Assembly: GCA_947179485.1 (NCBI GenBank)
Contig: OX359245.1
Location: 33,467,067-33,531,066, forward strand
DNA: 64,000 nt
From: Allacma fusca
Lineage: Eukaryota; Arthropoda; Collembola; Symphypleona; Sminthuridae
Direction: 5' to 3'
A program made the position numbers and the translations under genes. Under the pieces are notes generated by a model. The model made no database searches and had not been told where the DNA came from. It saw only the letters and a list, made by a program, of their open reading frames with translations. How positions within the stretch are numbered: position 1 is the first letter of the stretch; each line of letters starts with the position of its first letter. Positions 45,812 through 58,014 of the stretch are shown in pieces.

Positions 45812-47267
45812 AGATCTGTTGCCTGACGTTCGAGCCATTCCAAATTCCATGTGCATCACGTTAAAAAACACTTTTCGGCTTATTAATTTACACGAAACAA
45901 ACAACAATTAAAAACACTCGCTCGAAAATTTGAAACTGGGCAGATGAAAATACGCTGCACAGTACAGTTATACAATTTAGAAAATTTTGACGTTTATAAA
46001 TGCACTATTATTCCTAATCATAATATGCACGTGTATAATTTACATACATACACATGTCATACATACTATACTCTTGAGACCTACATGTCATTACATTAGC
46101 ATCTTCGTCTTTAAGACGAGCTCAACTCCAAACACCTGCATTGTTCTTCAAGAAAAAATCAATTCGATTAAAATTCCTAAATCCTGCGTGGTTATGGGAG
46201 AGGGTTTTTGCAGTGTGATATATCATTCGTGAATAGTACCCAAAATTTAACAAACTATTGCTCCAATAACAAATCATCTTTAGCCCTCTCCCTCTTCTTT
46301 AGGTAGATGAGTACACTGAAGAAGAAATTGTTTTGACATGTAAAATGTGTCCCAAATAAAAACTTTGGACCAAGCTTTAATTTATTTCCTCAAATAACAC
46401 CATATTTATAGATTGGATATTCGGGGGTGAAGACTTCAAAGGAGAAATATACACTCTTCAGGCTTTAGTTAGTTTCATTGTACTGACGTATCAGAAGAAA
46501 CATTTGCTCGTTGTACGTAACTTTCTGTATTGTGATCTCATCGCAAGGTCACGGGAAATTATATTGAAAATCTTACTAACGCTATACAAATGAATAGTGA
46601 TGCACCCGTTTCTAAACACGTGGCTTTTTCCCCAAAATAAACATGAAATATTTTCCCACTTATCTACAACGTGGATTCCACACTCAGGAAGATTAATTCT
46701 CAGCATTTGGGAACGTTGAACATGTATTCGCGATACCTTCGCATTTGTAACCAGTTTCTTTGTACGAGGGTTCAGGAAGCTGTCTATAGTTTAACCTCCG
46801 TTGGCAACTACAGCCTTACAAAATTCATGGGAGACTAGCACTGAAGTACAAAGTTATATGGCGTCCATATTGTAGTTTTAAACTCATTCCTTCGTTTTTT
46901 AATTTTGATTTTCAAATTAGTTTTGATCTAGGAATTTAAACTGGAATAATTATTGTATCCATGACTTACACCTAAATCTACTAGACATAACAAGTCTAAC
47001 CTTCCATGAATTTTTGAGTTGATAAAAGTCAAGGGGTTTGGAGTTTTCCAATCTACGGGGGAGTTTTGGTATCAAATAAGTCAGAGGATGTTTACAACTG
47101 TTTTATAACCGATTCATGTAATTTTTCCGTGTAGATTTTATGTATAATTATTTGTAATTAATTATTCTGTAGGAGATAAGCCAGAATTGCGTCAAAAATG
47201 TGGGCTCTATCAACCAAAGCAATATTTTCCCCTTTAGTCAAAATGCCCTGACGAACATCTGAAGAGG
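45812..47267. other. 3' flank of gene G, no further gene
   Basis: The stretch is co-linear with 61,272-63,597 apart from the 0.7-kb insertion there. ORFs in it are not conserved between the two copies (for example 46,491-46,706), so it is probably non-coding. Confidence 0.5.
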
Positions 47268-47275
47268 GAATCAGC

Positions 47276-49315
47276 TAAAGGTCTTCATCGGATCGGATTG
47301 ATCCGGACGGATTCGGATAGGATTGAAAACACAATTAATCCTATCCGTCAAACATATGGCGGACCGGATGCATCATTTGAATCCGTGTATTTATTTCGGA
47401 TAGGATTTGATGCAGTAATGAATGCATCCGACCGGATAGGATGAGCATGTTCTGTGTTTTCGGATGATCCGGCGGATATCCGTCTTTTAGACGAGCCCTC
47501 TCGTGAGGAATAATGCTATCATATTGTCACGCATTTTATAGTAGAGAGATTCCTGGATTTGAAATAGAGGTGAGGCCAGGAAGCGGGCTATTAGATTCGG
47601 GCCGGCCCGAACCCGACCCGGCCGGGTTTTTAGCCGGGTTCGGGCTGCACTAAAACAATGAAACCGGGTTAAGATCGGGCTTGGGCCTGCATTTATTTTT
47701 CAGTTCGGGTTTCGGGCGGGTCACAAATTACAAATGACCCGACAATTCTTCAAAGCATTGCTTTCATGTATATTCATACCAAAGCTAAATAATGGTTCAC
47801 TGTATTTAATACGTACAGATGCTTAAGCATTTTGAAACGATCCCTTAAGTTTGATAGTTTATCTTCAAAAAATTTCAGAGCTAAGTTTTGATCCGTGTAT
47901 GCACGATTATTGGGATGGACAGTTTAATTTGTTAACAAAGGTATCACAGCGGATTCAATTGTTAGTAAAAAGCCGGATTTTCATCGGGTTTTAAAACTAT
48001 TTAAAGATCAGGTTTTTAGCGGGTTCGGGTTGTAAAATATTTTGGAGACCGGGTTTTTAACGGGTTTGGGTTTCACAAAATGTGAAGTGCATAAAACGGG
48101 CCGGGTTGAATATCGAATATTTAGCCCGTTGGCGGGCGGGGTCGATCTAATTGAGTATTTGTTCGGGTTTCTTCCGGGTTCGGGCCTGAAGTCAAGCCCG
48201 AATCCCACCTCTAATTTGAATTTTTAATGCATTCATAAGAATTCTCGTCCTCCATACACGCATGCAACGTGCCCGGCATCAATTGTTCAAATTCTTCGTG
48301 AATTTGTTGTTACATTTTTAATTATTTTTCTCAGTACTTATTTCCAACATGAACTTAAAGTGTTGGTGGAAAAATATTCAAGACAAAAGAATCAAGGAAA
48401 GCCGTGTCAATTATATTGAATGCATAATCTATTTGTTTTCAGTTTTTTGGAAGCAAAATTAGTTTTACATCTAACGAGGTAATTATCGATACACCGGAAT
48501 TTAAAAATTTTCATATTGATTTGAATGTGATAAAATTAGAAACATGCCCAATATATAATATATATTGAAAGAGTAGGTTATGGTTACACCATGAGATCCT
48601 AACTCCTGGATTATTTACTTATGTAATTGTCAAGAAATTGTAAATAATTGGAAATCGTGCTGATGGAAGGAATGATTATGAATAAACGATTGATTGTAAT
48701 TTTCTATTAATCCGAAGACTAATTACTTTTATTTAATAATTGAAACCAAAAGGAAAAGGAAATGAAGATTAACAACTAAAAATAGGTGTTACTGGAATGA
48801 CTCTCAGTTATTCACTGAAGCGTCTGTAAGAATCTTAACTATTTTTACAATCTTAAGTCTAGACGTTACATCATAATGGATGTAACCGGACGTTGACACT
48901 CGTCGGCTTTTAGTCGATGGGAAGTGCTTAGTTTGCACCTTTACAATAAGTGTTGGAGTTACTTGGAACCGACTTAACCTATGGTTGTGTCGTTCACAAC
49001 TTAATTATTTATTCATGTGAGACTTAACTAATTTGTGTAATTTCTATATACATACCTAACAATATCTCTTTTACGGTTTCTTGAAGTAAGGTTCGGATAT
49101 CCGCGGATCGAATCGGATGCATCCGTAAATGTATCCGACGGACCGGACCGAAAATTTTATTCGATCCGAACATTCCGGATCGGATACGGATACTTATAAA
49201 ATGGTATCCGACTCTATCGGATCGGATAGGATGGGTGTTTTTGAAATCCGGAATTTACCGGATCGGATAGGATCGGCTACGGATGAGACCAGAATCCGAT
49301 CCGTGAAGACCTTTA
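47276..49315. mobile_element. hAT-like word-repeat element (ggatcggat family), 2.04 kb
   Basis: Inverted ends TAAAGGTCTTC and GAAGACCTTTA with a perfect 8-bp target duplication GAATCAGC (47,268-47,275 / 49,316-49,323). The paralogous empty site ggGAATCAGCtattgtaag is intact in block 2 near 63,594. Both arms (47,287-47,490; 49,090-49,305) repeat ggatcggat, atccg and ggatccg words on both strands. The middle holds a second nested element and plain A/T-rich DNA; no transposase is seen. Confidence 0.9.
47565..48213. mobile_element. hAT-like element nested in the previous one (gggttcggg family), 649 bp
   Basis: Ends TAGAGGTGAGG and, on the other strand, TAGAGGTGGGA. The target duplication is atttgaaa / atttgaat (47,557-47,564; 48,214-48,221), one mismatch. 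The arms repeat cgggttcggg, gggccgggt and cccgaaccc words, a different vocabulary from the surrounding element. No coding capacity; the ORFs at 48,008-48,227 are word artefacts. Confidence 0.82.
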
Positions 49316-49417
49316 GAATCAGCTATTGTAAGAATGCAGTGTGGCTTGTTACATGTATGTAGATAATTACATATGTACGCAGGGAAAAGAGCAAAAAAAG
49401 CGTCTGTGCCGACTTAA

Positions 49418-49931
49418 ATGCCAATTTTTGCTGGAGTTGTACTTGTTAGTCTTGCCTTCGCTTTCAGCTTAATAGACTCTGATATTACAAAGCTTCCAAA
49501 GCCAACATTCTTTTGCAAAATAGAGGTAGGCACTTACTATTAGTAAAATGTAAAATTAGCTGAACTTGTTGAAACTATTTATATAGACTGATAAATTGGT
49601 TGCTTTACTTTCATGTTCATGAATTACATATTTCTATTACATTACTTATTTAGAAATGCATGATTTAGTATACGCTCCCATGTCTACCATGTCAAACTAC
49701 CTATCATTATATTTATAACTGCTATTGTTTACAACAAACCTTTTCTCGCAGGTGCTTTCATTAGTCAAAGCTGCAATAACTACTTGGAAAACTATTGCCA
49801 AGGAACAACATCGTATTCCCAAGCAGGTCAACTCTTTTGTCGTCAAATCATTCACAGAATTCATTTCCGCAGCAGGTTTAAATGCAGCTCTGCAAGATTG
49901 TGAGTGTTGTATAGCACTTGAGCCGAAATAG
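49418..49931 (+). CDS. Gene I: small secreted protein of unknown family
   Basis: Exon 1 (49418..49525) encodes MPIFAGVVLVSLAFAFSLID, a clear signal peptide, then a short stretch ending FFCKIE|GTAGGC. Exon 2 (49752..49931) follows ctcgcag and reads VLSLVKAAITTWKTIAK ... FTEFISAAGLNAALQDCECC and a stop, 95 aa in all. A strong alternative donor gat|t|GTGAGT at 49,899 would continue into a further exon, but the intron would be filled by the large element starting at 49,962. I do not recognise the family; the mature part is helical with three Cys near the end and one early. Block 2 carries a frameshifted copy at 63,702. Confidence 0.5.
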
Positions 49932-51379
49932 AATTTTCATGAATACAATATGTGCATGTATTAGTGCCCCTCATGGGTACGGGTAGTACCCGGGTAAATG
50001 GATACAGGCATAGGTCCAGGTACAAAATTGGTACATAAATTTTGCACCCAAACCTTTTGGGTAATTTCTGGTTGCACACAATTGGTACCCGCAAAGTTGG
50101 GTACAGGTACGGAAGAATACCTATTTGAGTGGATTCCCTCAGCGACAGGTACGAGTGCTTGAAATACCTGAACAGCTGAACATGATCTCCAAGGACCTTA
50201 AACATTAGGGTACTTTTATGAAAAGGTAAAATCAAGAAAGCAGCCTACTCTACAACTTGTGCATTGTTAAGTATAGCAAAAATTGATTATTTCATAAGCC
50301 GTGTTTGAATTTTTTCATGCGCGCAGCCTTCTTTCATTTTATATTGCCTTATGGGTCGTAGACTTCATTCTCGTAGTTATGTTTATATTGTTTATGCCTC
50401 TGTTTTACAGGAATTTCAACACAATTACTTGACAAGCTATTCCTCGTTTTTAATGAAATTTGAAGTAAAGGGAATGTAAAGTAGTATCGGAAATACAAAA
50501 TTTCAAAAATCACCGTTGTAATGTATTGCAATTATTATATTATAAAAACGGGAAAAGAATTTGCTAAAAATTTGGGGAATCAAATAGGTTGTAACTCATT
50601 TGTGTGAGCTAATGGGACACCCCCTGTGAGTTGCTACCCTACACATTGCACATATTACTAACCACCTCTCATTAGGCAACAAAGAAGGTCCAAATGTATT
50701 TTATTTAAGATTTCACCCCCTTACAAATACAATCTATTCCAAATAGAATAAGCTTGCATTTGTGCAATATAAAATATGTAACGTACATACATTATTAACA
50801 AATAAGATAGTTGTCATGGTACTTAGCTTGACGATTTTAGTACAATAATTGTTAAGGCATACTTGAACAGTACTACAGTACTTGACCGATGCACATAAAA
50901 GAGTGCGTACAGACGAGCTGTGTAGAAAAAGTGTCAGCATCTCTAAAATGCATTAAATGGTGACGTTTGGCAAGAAAAATTACGCTTGTTTCATAAAAAT
51001 GTTTTCAGACACGATCCTTTTCGTATTATGTTTGAACATTTGTTCATTAAAACCAAAACAGTACTTAAAATCAAAACACTAAAAACGTTTTATTTACCTA
51101 TTTGGGCAGCATTATTTAATATGCATAGGTTTTCGATTTTACAGTTTCCTTGATTATCCTACAAGTTCTGAAGTTTCATTGCAACGATTAATTTTCTTAA
51201 AGAGCGGAAAATTATTTACAATAAATTCTGATAATCTTAAAAGAAGGACCAGGATACATGTTCAGGTACAGCCAGTTTGCTGAACGCATAAGTCCAGTAT
51301 TTAACAGAAATTTGTATTAATAACACTTTATATGAATAGGCGTAAAGTTAGAAAAGTCTCCATCCCTTGCAAATGTGTA

Positions 51380-51718
51380 TGAGCACTAGCACTTCTTTAC
51401 AATTCACGTACGCGTAATTCTCTACATTACCAAACTTGCCTATACATAACTACGGTTTGGTCATTGCATAAACTATATCAATGGAGTTGTGCGTGTAGTT
51501 GCAAGCGCTTCGCGTCTGCACTCCTCCAATCAAGTTGTATTTTATACATCTCTATCCAAGCTCGCAGTTGCTAAAAAGAATGTAATATTTATATGTGCTA
51601 CGCTATACAATGATCTCCCTTGCACTCTTTGTATACGTAACTGCATTCCTTCTATATTTGAAAAAAAGTTTATAAAGCATATCTTAACAATGCGTGATAG
51701 TGAAGCTTTATGAATACT
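51380..51718 (+). pseudogene. Possible LINE reverse transcriptase tail
   Basis: The end of the open stretch (LAVAKKNVIFICATLYNDLP then SIFEKKFIKHIL) recalls the C terminus of non-LTR reverse transcriptases, where 'xxYNxLPxxIR' precedes 'FKKxLKxxLL'. Upstream, 51,395-51,440 could read TRNSLHYQT. No catalytic YxDD motif is seen. The assignment is tentative. Confidence 0.3.
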
Positions 51719-51924
51719 TATTTATTCCTGTATCTCGTTTATTTGAAACGGCTTCTTCAACGTACAGGAGCTGGGGCACTTTGAAAGGTACAACCCCTCA
51801 CGCGCTATAATGACCCGCGTAATTGACCTGTCTCAATGGAATTTTTCACACTTAATTATAGAGTCCTTTTTAAAGTGTGTGCCAAGTTCCATTGAGCTAA
51901 GTGAAAACATGTGCCGTATAATTA

Positions 51925-52890
51925 AACTGGAAGATGAAGATGTCATAAAAGCACTTTACACGTTTTGACACAATATATCGTGTCATCAAAAATATTGCCA
52001 TACGTCGGAAACCTCGCACCGAAGGGTTGCCACCACCAAAGTTTCAGTACCGCCGAAAAGTGAGATCAAAGGCCGTAATTTGAACAGTTGACCTTATGAC
52101 CTCGCAGGTCAACCCAAGATCCCAAAGACAAATGGCCCGTCATTTGCAAGTATCTCCTCGTGCTCCCCGGCGAGTAATATACGAGGATATTTGTCTCAAG
52201 AAGAGGGAAACAAAACGTTCCCCGGCTCTCCGATACACACAAGAAAAATTGGAAAACCGACTCCTGGCAGCTCTACAAACAGCATGTGGCAGGCGAAGAT
52301 CCTCAGTTTTATTTTGAACGAAGACTTCTTGCTTATGGGTGACTGATACGGAGAACGCGCTATCTTCTATACGAAGGAAGATATTCTCTCCGAAATCTTG
52401 ACCTTGGAGAAGCGCGAGAGGTTGATTGGAAACATGGTGGTGGTAGGACCGATGTCTGGCGGGGGGAACGCTTAACCGAGTGCCCCCAAAAGTCAAGGTC
52501 AATGCTTAATACTATATCGACAAAGTATTGCGATCCTTACTTGAGCTCAGCTATCTCATACAGCAGGATTGACCGAGCAGAACGCCAAGGATCTTCAACC
52601 CAGACCAAAATAATAATCATCAAAAATACCGAAATTCCTGCGAAGACACCGGATGCGAGTCACACGAATTTCGTCGGTTTTGGATTCTTGACAGAAACTA
52701 TTCAAAGGATGAAGGTCTTTACGACGGACGGGCTGTGGAAAAAACTTCCCGAGGTATGGAACGAAGGAATTTCTGAAAAATGTGTCAAAAATATTGGGTC
52801 CTGGAAACGTCGCCTCCAAACCATATCAAACAAAGATGGGAAACACGTAGAAAATTTCAAATTTATTCACAGACGTGTATTTAGCACCAA
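51925..52890 (+). pseudogene. Degenerate Tc1/mariner (IS630-type) transposase
   Basis: Pieces in different frames appear in the order of a mariner-like transposase: FDTIYRVIKNIAIRRKP (helix-turn-helix, about 51,960-52,010), RSQRQMARHLQVSPRAPRRV (about 52,115-52,175), NEDFLLMGD (about 52,317-52,343, catalytic region, Asp replaced by Asn), PPKVKVNA*YYIDKVLRSLL (about 52,485-52,540), QQD (52,560), and LWKKLPEVWNEGISEK with RRLQTI (about 52,735-52,820). Several stops and frameshifts make it inactive. It lies inside the composite element 49,962-53,214. Confidence 0.7.
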
Positions 52891-53222
52891 CAATTGATAA
52901 AAAACATTGATTCTTTCAAAGCGCCCCAACCTTTGTATATGTACTGTTGAATGAATTGAACTCTGTGTCTGGGGTAAAAACGGATATTTATATTGACTCA
53001 TTTGACACTTGAATAAATTTGGGCACTTTTGGGGTACAGGTACATTTTAGGTACAGGTACAACTATTTAAATTGAGATCAGGTAAAGTTGCAACAATTTT
53101 ATACCTGTTAATATGGGAACAGGTCTGGGTAAAGGTACACCATTTTAATTTACCCGTATTATGGGCCCAAAAACAGGTCCAGGTACAGGATTTGTGTACC
53201 CATGAGGAGCACCAGGATGTAT

Positions 53223-53832
53223 TCGCTAGGCAAGTACCGACAGAATTTTGGAGGATTATTTTTATCCAGAAAGTTCGTTGAATCTTCTTGTGCTGAAGGT
53301 ACACTCTAAAAACAACTAGTTTCTTGTTTTCGGTTGAATGCATCATTACGGTGAAAACCCACGATTTTACCAAAAATGCACACAAATACAACAATCTGGC
53401 ATTGCAAGTCAATACTATTAGCGCAATGTAAAGTTCCTAACCGGCGTAAACCATACTAACCCCACTTGCAATAATACAATTGTCAAGCATTGAAACAACA
53501 TATTCCAGGGACCAGGCATGCTTTGGGATATATTCATGCTTGTGTGATGTATGCAAAAGCCATTTTCCAGTACTGGTCAGTTTGCTTAGGCTTGTATGGT
53601 AAAACGTAACGCTTTGGATTGTAATTATTCCCATTAATCATAGTTGTTTCAGTGCAACTTATAATTAAAATGGATTTCACAATTTTGAAAAAGGTTTTAG
53701 CTAAATGAAAGCTACCAAAGGACTAATATAGAGATCTTAATATGACACTACTCAATATTGTAACAGCCCACGCTCTTAATTGTATATTTACCCTGGGAAA
53801 TCATTCTAAAATGTATTTCATGGAGGTCATTA
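53223..53832. other. Intergenic, no gene recognised
   Basis: Only short ORFs without domain resemblance. If gene I once continued past the 49.9-kb donor, its next exon could lie here, but I found none. Confidence 0.35.
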
Positions 53833-53833
53833 C

Positions 53834-54929
53834 GTGGATGATAAAGGCATGAAGCTGGCTCTACAGGACGATGAATTGAAGAAAGAATTGAAGTTTATTG
53901 TTCCGGCTATTTGACATCGTATTTCCATTGTTAGTGCCTTTAGACGAAACATGGAAAGGGATCAGGTAATGTATAAATTGTCTCAAATTAATGGAAAGTT
54001 ACAATGGTCAAATTACTGGATGTATTTTCAACAAGTTTACATACGACAAGCCGATGTAAAAATTTCTGCTGCCCAGTTTTAATTCATAATTAAATGCAGT
54101 TTGGCTCAATTAATTTCATCGGCACTTCAATCTTCATGACAAATATGCGAATGTGAAGACTGAAACCAAACTCCTCGTAAAAGCTTCTACGGATTTTTCG
54201 ACAGAAACACACTTCACAACACACACAGAGAATGAGAGTACGAAAAGTGGTTAACAAAAGTGGGTTAAGTTAAGAATCAAATCTAGAGGAAATTTATAAG
54301 TCATTTGAGAAATGAATAATGTGTTACATCGTTAAACTTCAGTGGTCAGGGAAAATGCCGTTAAGTACCTGTACATAAGTTTTCCGCATGACAGAATCTG
54401 TTATTGAAAACGTTGTTCAAATTTGTGAAGGAACCTTGAAGGCCGATTTATTAAATAAGGAAGCAATTCTCCGAAAATTTGAAGACACGTTAACGTAGGT
54501 TAAATATCAGTATTGCCTGGCGAAAAACTTAATTACAGAGAGATTTTACAACAAACAAGATGTTTTGGGTTCCCGGCATAAATTAGTGCTAAAGAAAGGT
54601 GATAATTCCACGTACGACACTCTACAGTATGTTTCCATAACGAAACCTCTGAAGATGGTTGCGAAGATTCCTGGAGTAAAAAATATGTGACAGAATATGG
54701 TCGCGAAAATACAATCCTCAAGACCCTTGACGGATCAGCGAAATCAATTAGCAGAATAATTTGTCTCGCAGCTGTGTGCCACATTTGCTGGCCAAAAATG
54801 GAAGGACCTCATTGTAATTATAATTATACGTTACAACCAGTAAAGTTCGACACCCTTAATAGTATCGTACAGTTCAAGAAACAATATGTAAATAGTGTTA
54901 CGCATAGAATTTGTTTTACAGATGATTAA
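53834..54929 (+). pseudogene. Decayed coding fragments, possible SAM-like N terminus
   Basis: Three stretches look like exons of one gene. 53,834-53,965 reads MKLALQDDELKKELKFIVP, a stop, then FRRNMERDQ|GTAATG, with the helical pattern of a SAM domain. About 54,390-54,485 reads MTESVIENVVQICEGTLKAD LL. 54,535-54,675 after a ttacag acceptor reads RFYNKQDVLGSRHKLVLKKG and SITKPLKMVAKIPGVKNM, then a stop; a second frame continues VTEYGRENTILKTLDGS to 54,929. This order recalls a large uncharacterised arthropod gene family, but I name no function. Stops and frame changes mark it as decayed. Confidence 0.35.
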
Positions 54930-57495
54930 TAATTTTTGGATGCAAAAATCTATATAATTTTGTGAGAACCGACGTTCGAATATATCTTGTGACTGGTTCA
55001 CATATATTTTCAGGATATATATTGTCCGTCCGAGACATATACAGATTAGAATGCTAAAACAAAATCACTGTCACAAGTAGGTCACATACACTACCATTTA
55101 AAAAACTGTTGGTCTACAGTAAGTGGAAAAAATGGAGTACTTAAAATGAATCAGGACGTCGATCCGATGGCATTATTTTAGCAATTATACCTCTCTCCCG
55201 TTTATACTTTATGAAACACTGCGAAAAGTGTAATTTATTAACATAAAATATTGTGGTATGATAGCTGTAAATAATATAGGTTATTAAATGTTTTGAAACA
55301 CGATTGTGATGTGTTGAAAATACCAATCTCATCCTAGCGTCAAACTTGGTTAGTTTTTAATTTTTGATCACTCTGATTACATCTGTTCTGTGAGTTCTCA
55401 TCGTATTCATACATGTGCTACATTTTAATCACTTGGAAATCCGGCATATGAAAGACGCATATATTGATAATATAGCTGACACCATTGTTTTCGACTACCT
55501 TATTTATTACCCAGCAAACATACGTGTTTCTCTCGATGGCAGCATTGAATTTTAATATTAATAATAATTTGAATGTAGCAATAGTTTGCATACAAATACC
55601 CTCGAAGTTCTATTTCTGCAATAATTACACAGAATTAAGACATAAAATACCAAAACATCTAAATAATATTACCATGAATTGGCTAAGCTATGCAATTTGC
55701 CCCGTCTCTAGCCTTTAAAAAATTACCTACTATAAAATGATTACGCTTTACAACATTTCGTAAATAGCTATTTGCAGTAACTTCATTGCTGGTGTGGCTT
55801 TATCTGTTGTTATACTAAACCAAAATCGTATGGAAACAGACATTTAAGTTTATAACCAATCATCAACAAAAATAACCTTATCCAATTTATGTTAGCATAA
55901 TTAGCACAAATTTGAGCCAATATCAGATCAGCTTATTTTAAATTACGTTAGTATGCCTGTAGATCAGTTGACCAAATGTAAATTTCAGAATTATTTTTAA
56001 ATTAATCTGATATTACGGGGGATATATATAACGTTATAATTTCCCGGAAGATTCAAGACCAACGTACGGCTTTGTTATTCTTCGGTTTCTTACGATTGTC
56101 CACCTAATTCTAACGTTACTCTTGAACATCTCATTTTGACACGACAATATAAATTTTGTTGTTTAATTCATAATGGAATCGTTTTCTTTCAAGTATGAAA
56201 GGCTATGCTGCTAGTTGATTTACAACAAACAATAGATTTGAGAATTGTGTTTAAATTAATCCGATTTTGCGGGGTATACATGTTTATTAAAATAATTAAA
56301 TGTGATAAATAAAAGCTATCTATCGTTGGATAAATTTTAAATCGTATCATTTCCATTTCGTAACATTCATTTAAATGCGATCTCCAATGAAAATTGTCTT
56401 TTTTTGAATTTAGTAAACGTTCGAACGGTAATAATAAACTATTTAAGCTGACTAAATGTTTGTCAGCCAGCCTTGTTTTGAAATTATCTTAGTTAACATG
56501 TGTTATGCAGGTCAACCTTATTACATTATTAGACCTGGTCAGACAGATTTGTATATATGTATTGACATATGTATATATCGTGCAAGGTGTACTATAAGGA
56601 ATATGTCGACGTAAAATCATGAGAAAACGTTGCCTGAGTCAAGCTAAGGTTAAAATAGAATTAACGAAAGTATCTGCGGTGCTAAAATGACGTGTTGTCT
56701 TCGGCATATGTGTGACACATATGTTGCTAAACTCAAAAGCCTTTGTGTGTCTTACACAAAATTTGGTAATTATGCGAGAAAGTGATAATTTTCCAACTAA
56801 ATTTAAAGTTCTTGTACTTAAAATTAAACTAAACGCAGACGAGTGTAATTCTAACGAAGTTTGCTAATTCACAAAGTCAGAAAAAACATCCTTGACAGTT
56901 GTGGGAAAATACGGAATTTTTTACAATTTTTGACAGCAGGAGCCTACAAGTTTTAAACTGATATCATTTTTATACAGTATGAACTGTAGCAACTCTGACG
57001 CTCAACGATTTTTTCAATGCAGCAAATTTGAATCCCACAAAGAAACTTGTTAAACAAAAATAGCGTCAAAGCTGAGCTGCTGATAACTCTGAACTATCAA
57101 AACCAAAGTTGATTTGCTTTTGACAATAATAAATATAAATATATAATAGTAAAAAGAATGCATTGTGAACAAACGATTACTGGCAGCTGTCAAATCATAA
57201 AACGTATGACTTTAACAGTAGCTGAATTCTTAAAATAACTACCTGCTATGCCCAGTATATACAAGCCAAGTAAAAATGGTAAATCGCAATGAAACGTTAT
57301 TATACTTGATTTTTGAAGTTTTTCATTTAGTAGTCCTGATTTGAGAATGTAATTATCTGGGCACCCTATTGCTCACCTTTCGGCTGAAATAATATCGGTG
57401 TAAATAAAATTTATCATATCAACATTTTCTATCAAGTGCTTAGAGGTTGCCATAGTTTATTGCATTCCAAAATGTGATTTATGTTTGACTACTAA
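54930..57495. other. A/T-rich desert, no gene recognised
   Basis: About 2.5 kb with no supportable gene. Two similar phrases, ttaaattaatctgatattac (near 55,998) and ttaaattaatccgattttgc (near 56,250), suggest a weak duplication about 255 bp apart. Confidence 0.4.
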
Positions 57496-57499
57496 ATTA

Positions 57500-57740
57500 C
57501 AATTAGGTCTCCCGGTGCCTCGGTGGTATAGCGTGTCTGCTCAGTTTCAGAGGAGTTGGCTTCGATTCTAGTTCACCCGCTTAACTTCCTGGGTATTTTC
57601 TGTCTCTCTTAATACTCTTGACTGTGTGTGAAAGGTGCATGTACCTGCTTTATGCAGGAGATGGACGTATGGCCCCACTAATCGCACACAGTCCCAAGGA
57701 GATGTAAACCGATGAGCTCCGGTATATGACTCTCATTTGT
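57500..57740 (+). mobile_element. tRNA-derived SINE
   Basis: ggtgcctcggtggtatagcg then gtctgctc resembles a tRNA 5' half with a Pol III A box (tggtatagcgtg), and ggcttcgattctag about 33 bp later resembles the B box. A non-tRNA tail follows, with an A/T-rich end near 57,740. A functional tRNA is unlikely because the arms do not pair fully. Class assignment rests on the two boxes and spacing. Confidence 0.5.
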
Positions 57741-58014
57741 AAGGAGTTGGACAATCAATATATTTACATGAATAATTGTAAAACTTTGGGATGCAATTTA
57801 GATGCACTATGAAAATGTGCCAAAAAGTACTTAATAAATACATACATACCAAATTTAAAAAAATCGGGAACATTTTCAATGTTGAACTGTTTAACCTCCC
57901 GTCAATTAGCATCATTGTTTAGAGGTTTCAAAACTGCAACAACTCCTACAATTGTCTACTGACCCGATTTATTTACCTGTATGTTATAAACGTCGAGTAA
58001 TCGTTGTTAGTTAT

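Larger units (their letters stand above)
44057..49690. repeat. Duplicated block 1 (carries G and I)
   Basis: Sequence from 44,057 (ttttaaagtattattaaaaa) through gene G to 47,275, then 49,316-49,690, matches 59,050-63,935 in order and orientation. The 2,040-bp hAT-like element (47,276-49,315) is absent from block 2, while block 2 has three insertions absent here. This is a tandem duplication of roughly 3.5 kb of shared sequence. Confidence 0.85.
49962..53214. mobile_element. hAT-like word-repeat element (gggtacc family), 3.25 kb composite
   Basis: The left end TAGTGCCCCTCATGGGTAC is inverted at the right (gtacccatgaggagcacca). The target duplication gcatgtat / ggatgtat (49,954-49,961; 53,215-53,222) has one mismatch. 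Both arms (49,975-50,215; 53,030-53,205) repeat gggtac, caggtac and ggtaccc. The middle carries unrelated pieces: a possible LINE tail and a degenerate mariner transposase. It is the same family as the element at 18,022. The internal part may have grown by nested insertions. Confidence 0.7.

Noticed and set aside
57500..57572. Possible functional tRNA gene
   Set aside because: A and B boxes are present but the acceptor and anticodon arms do not pair well and a SINE-like tail follows.
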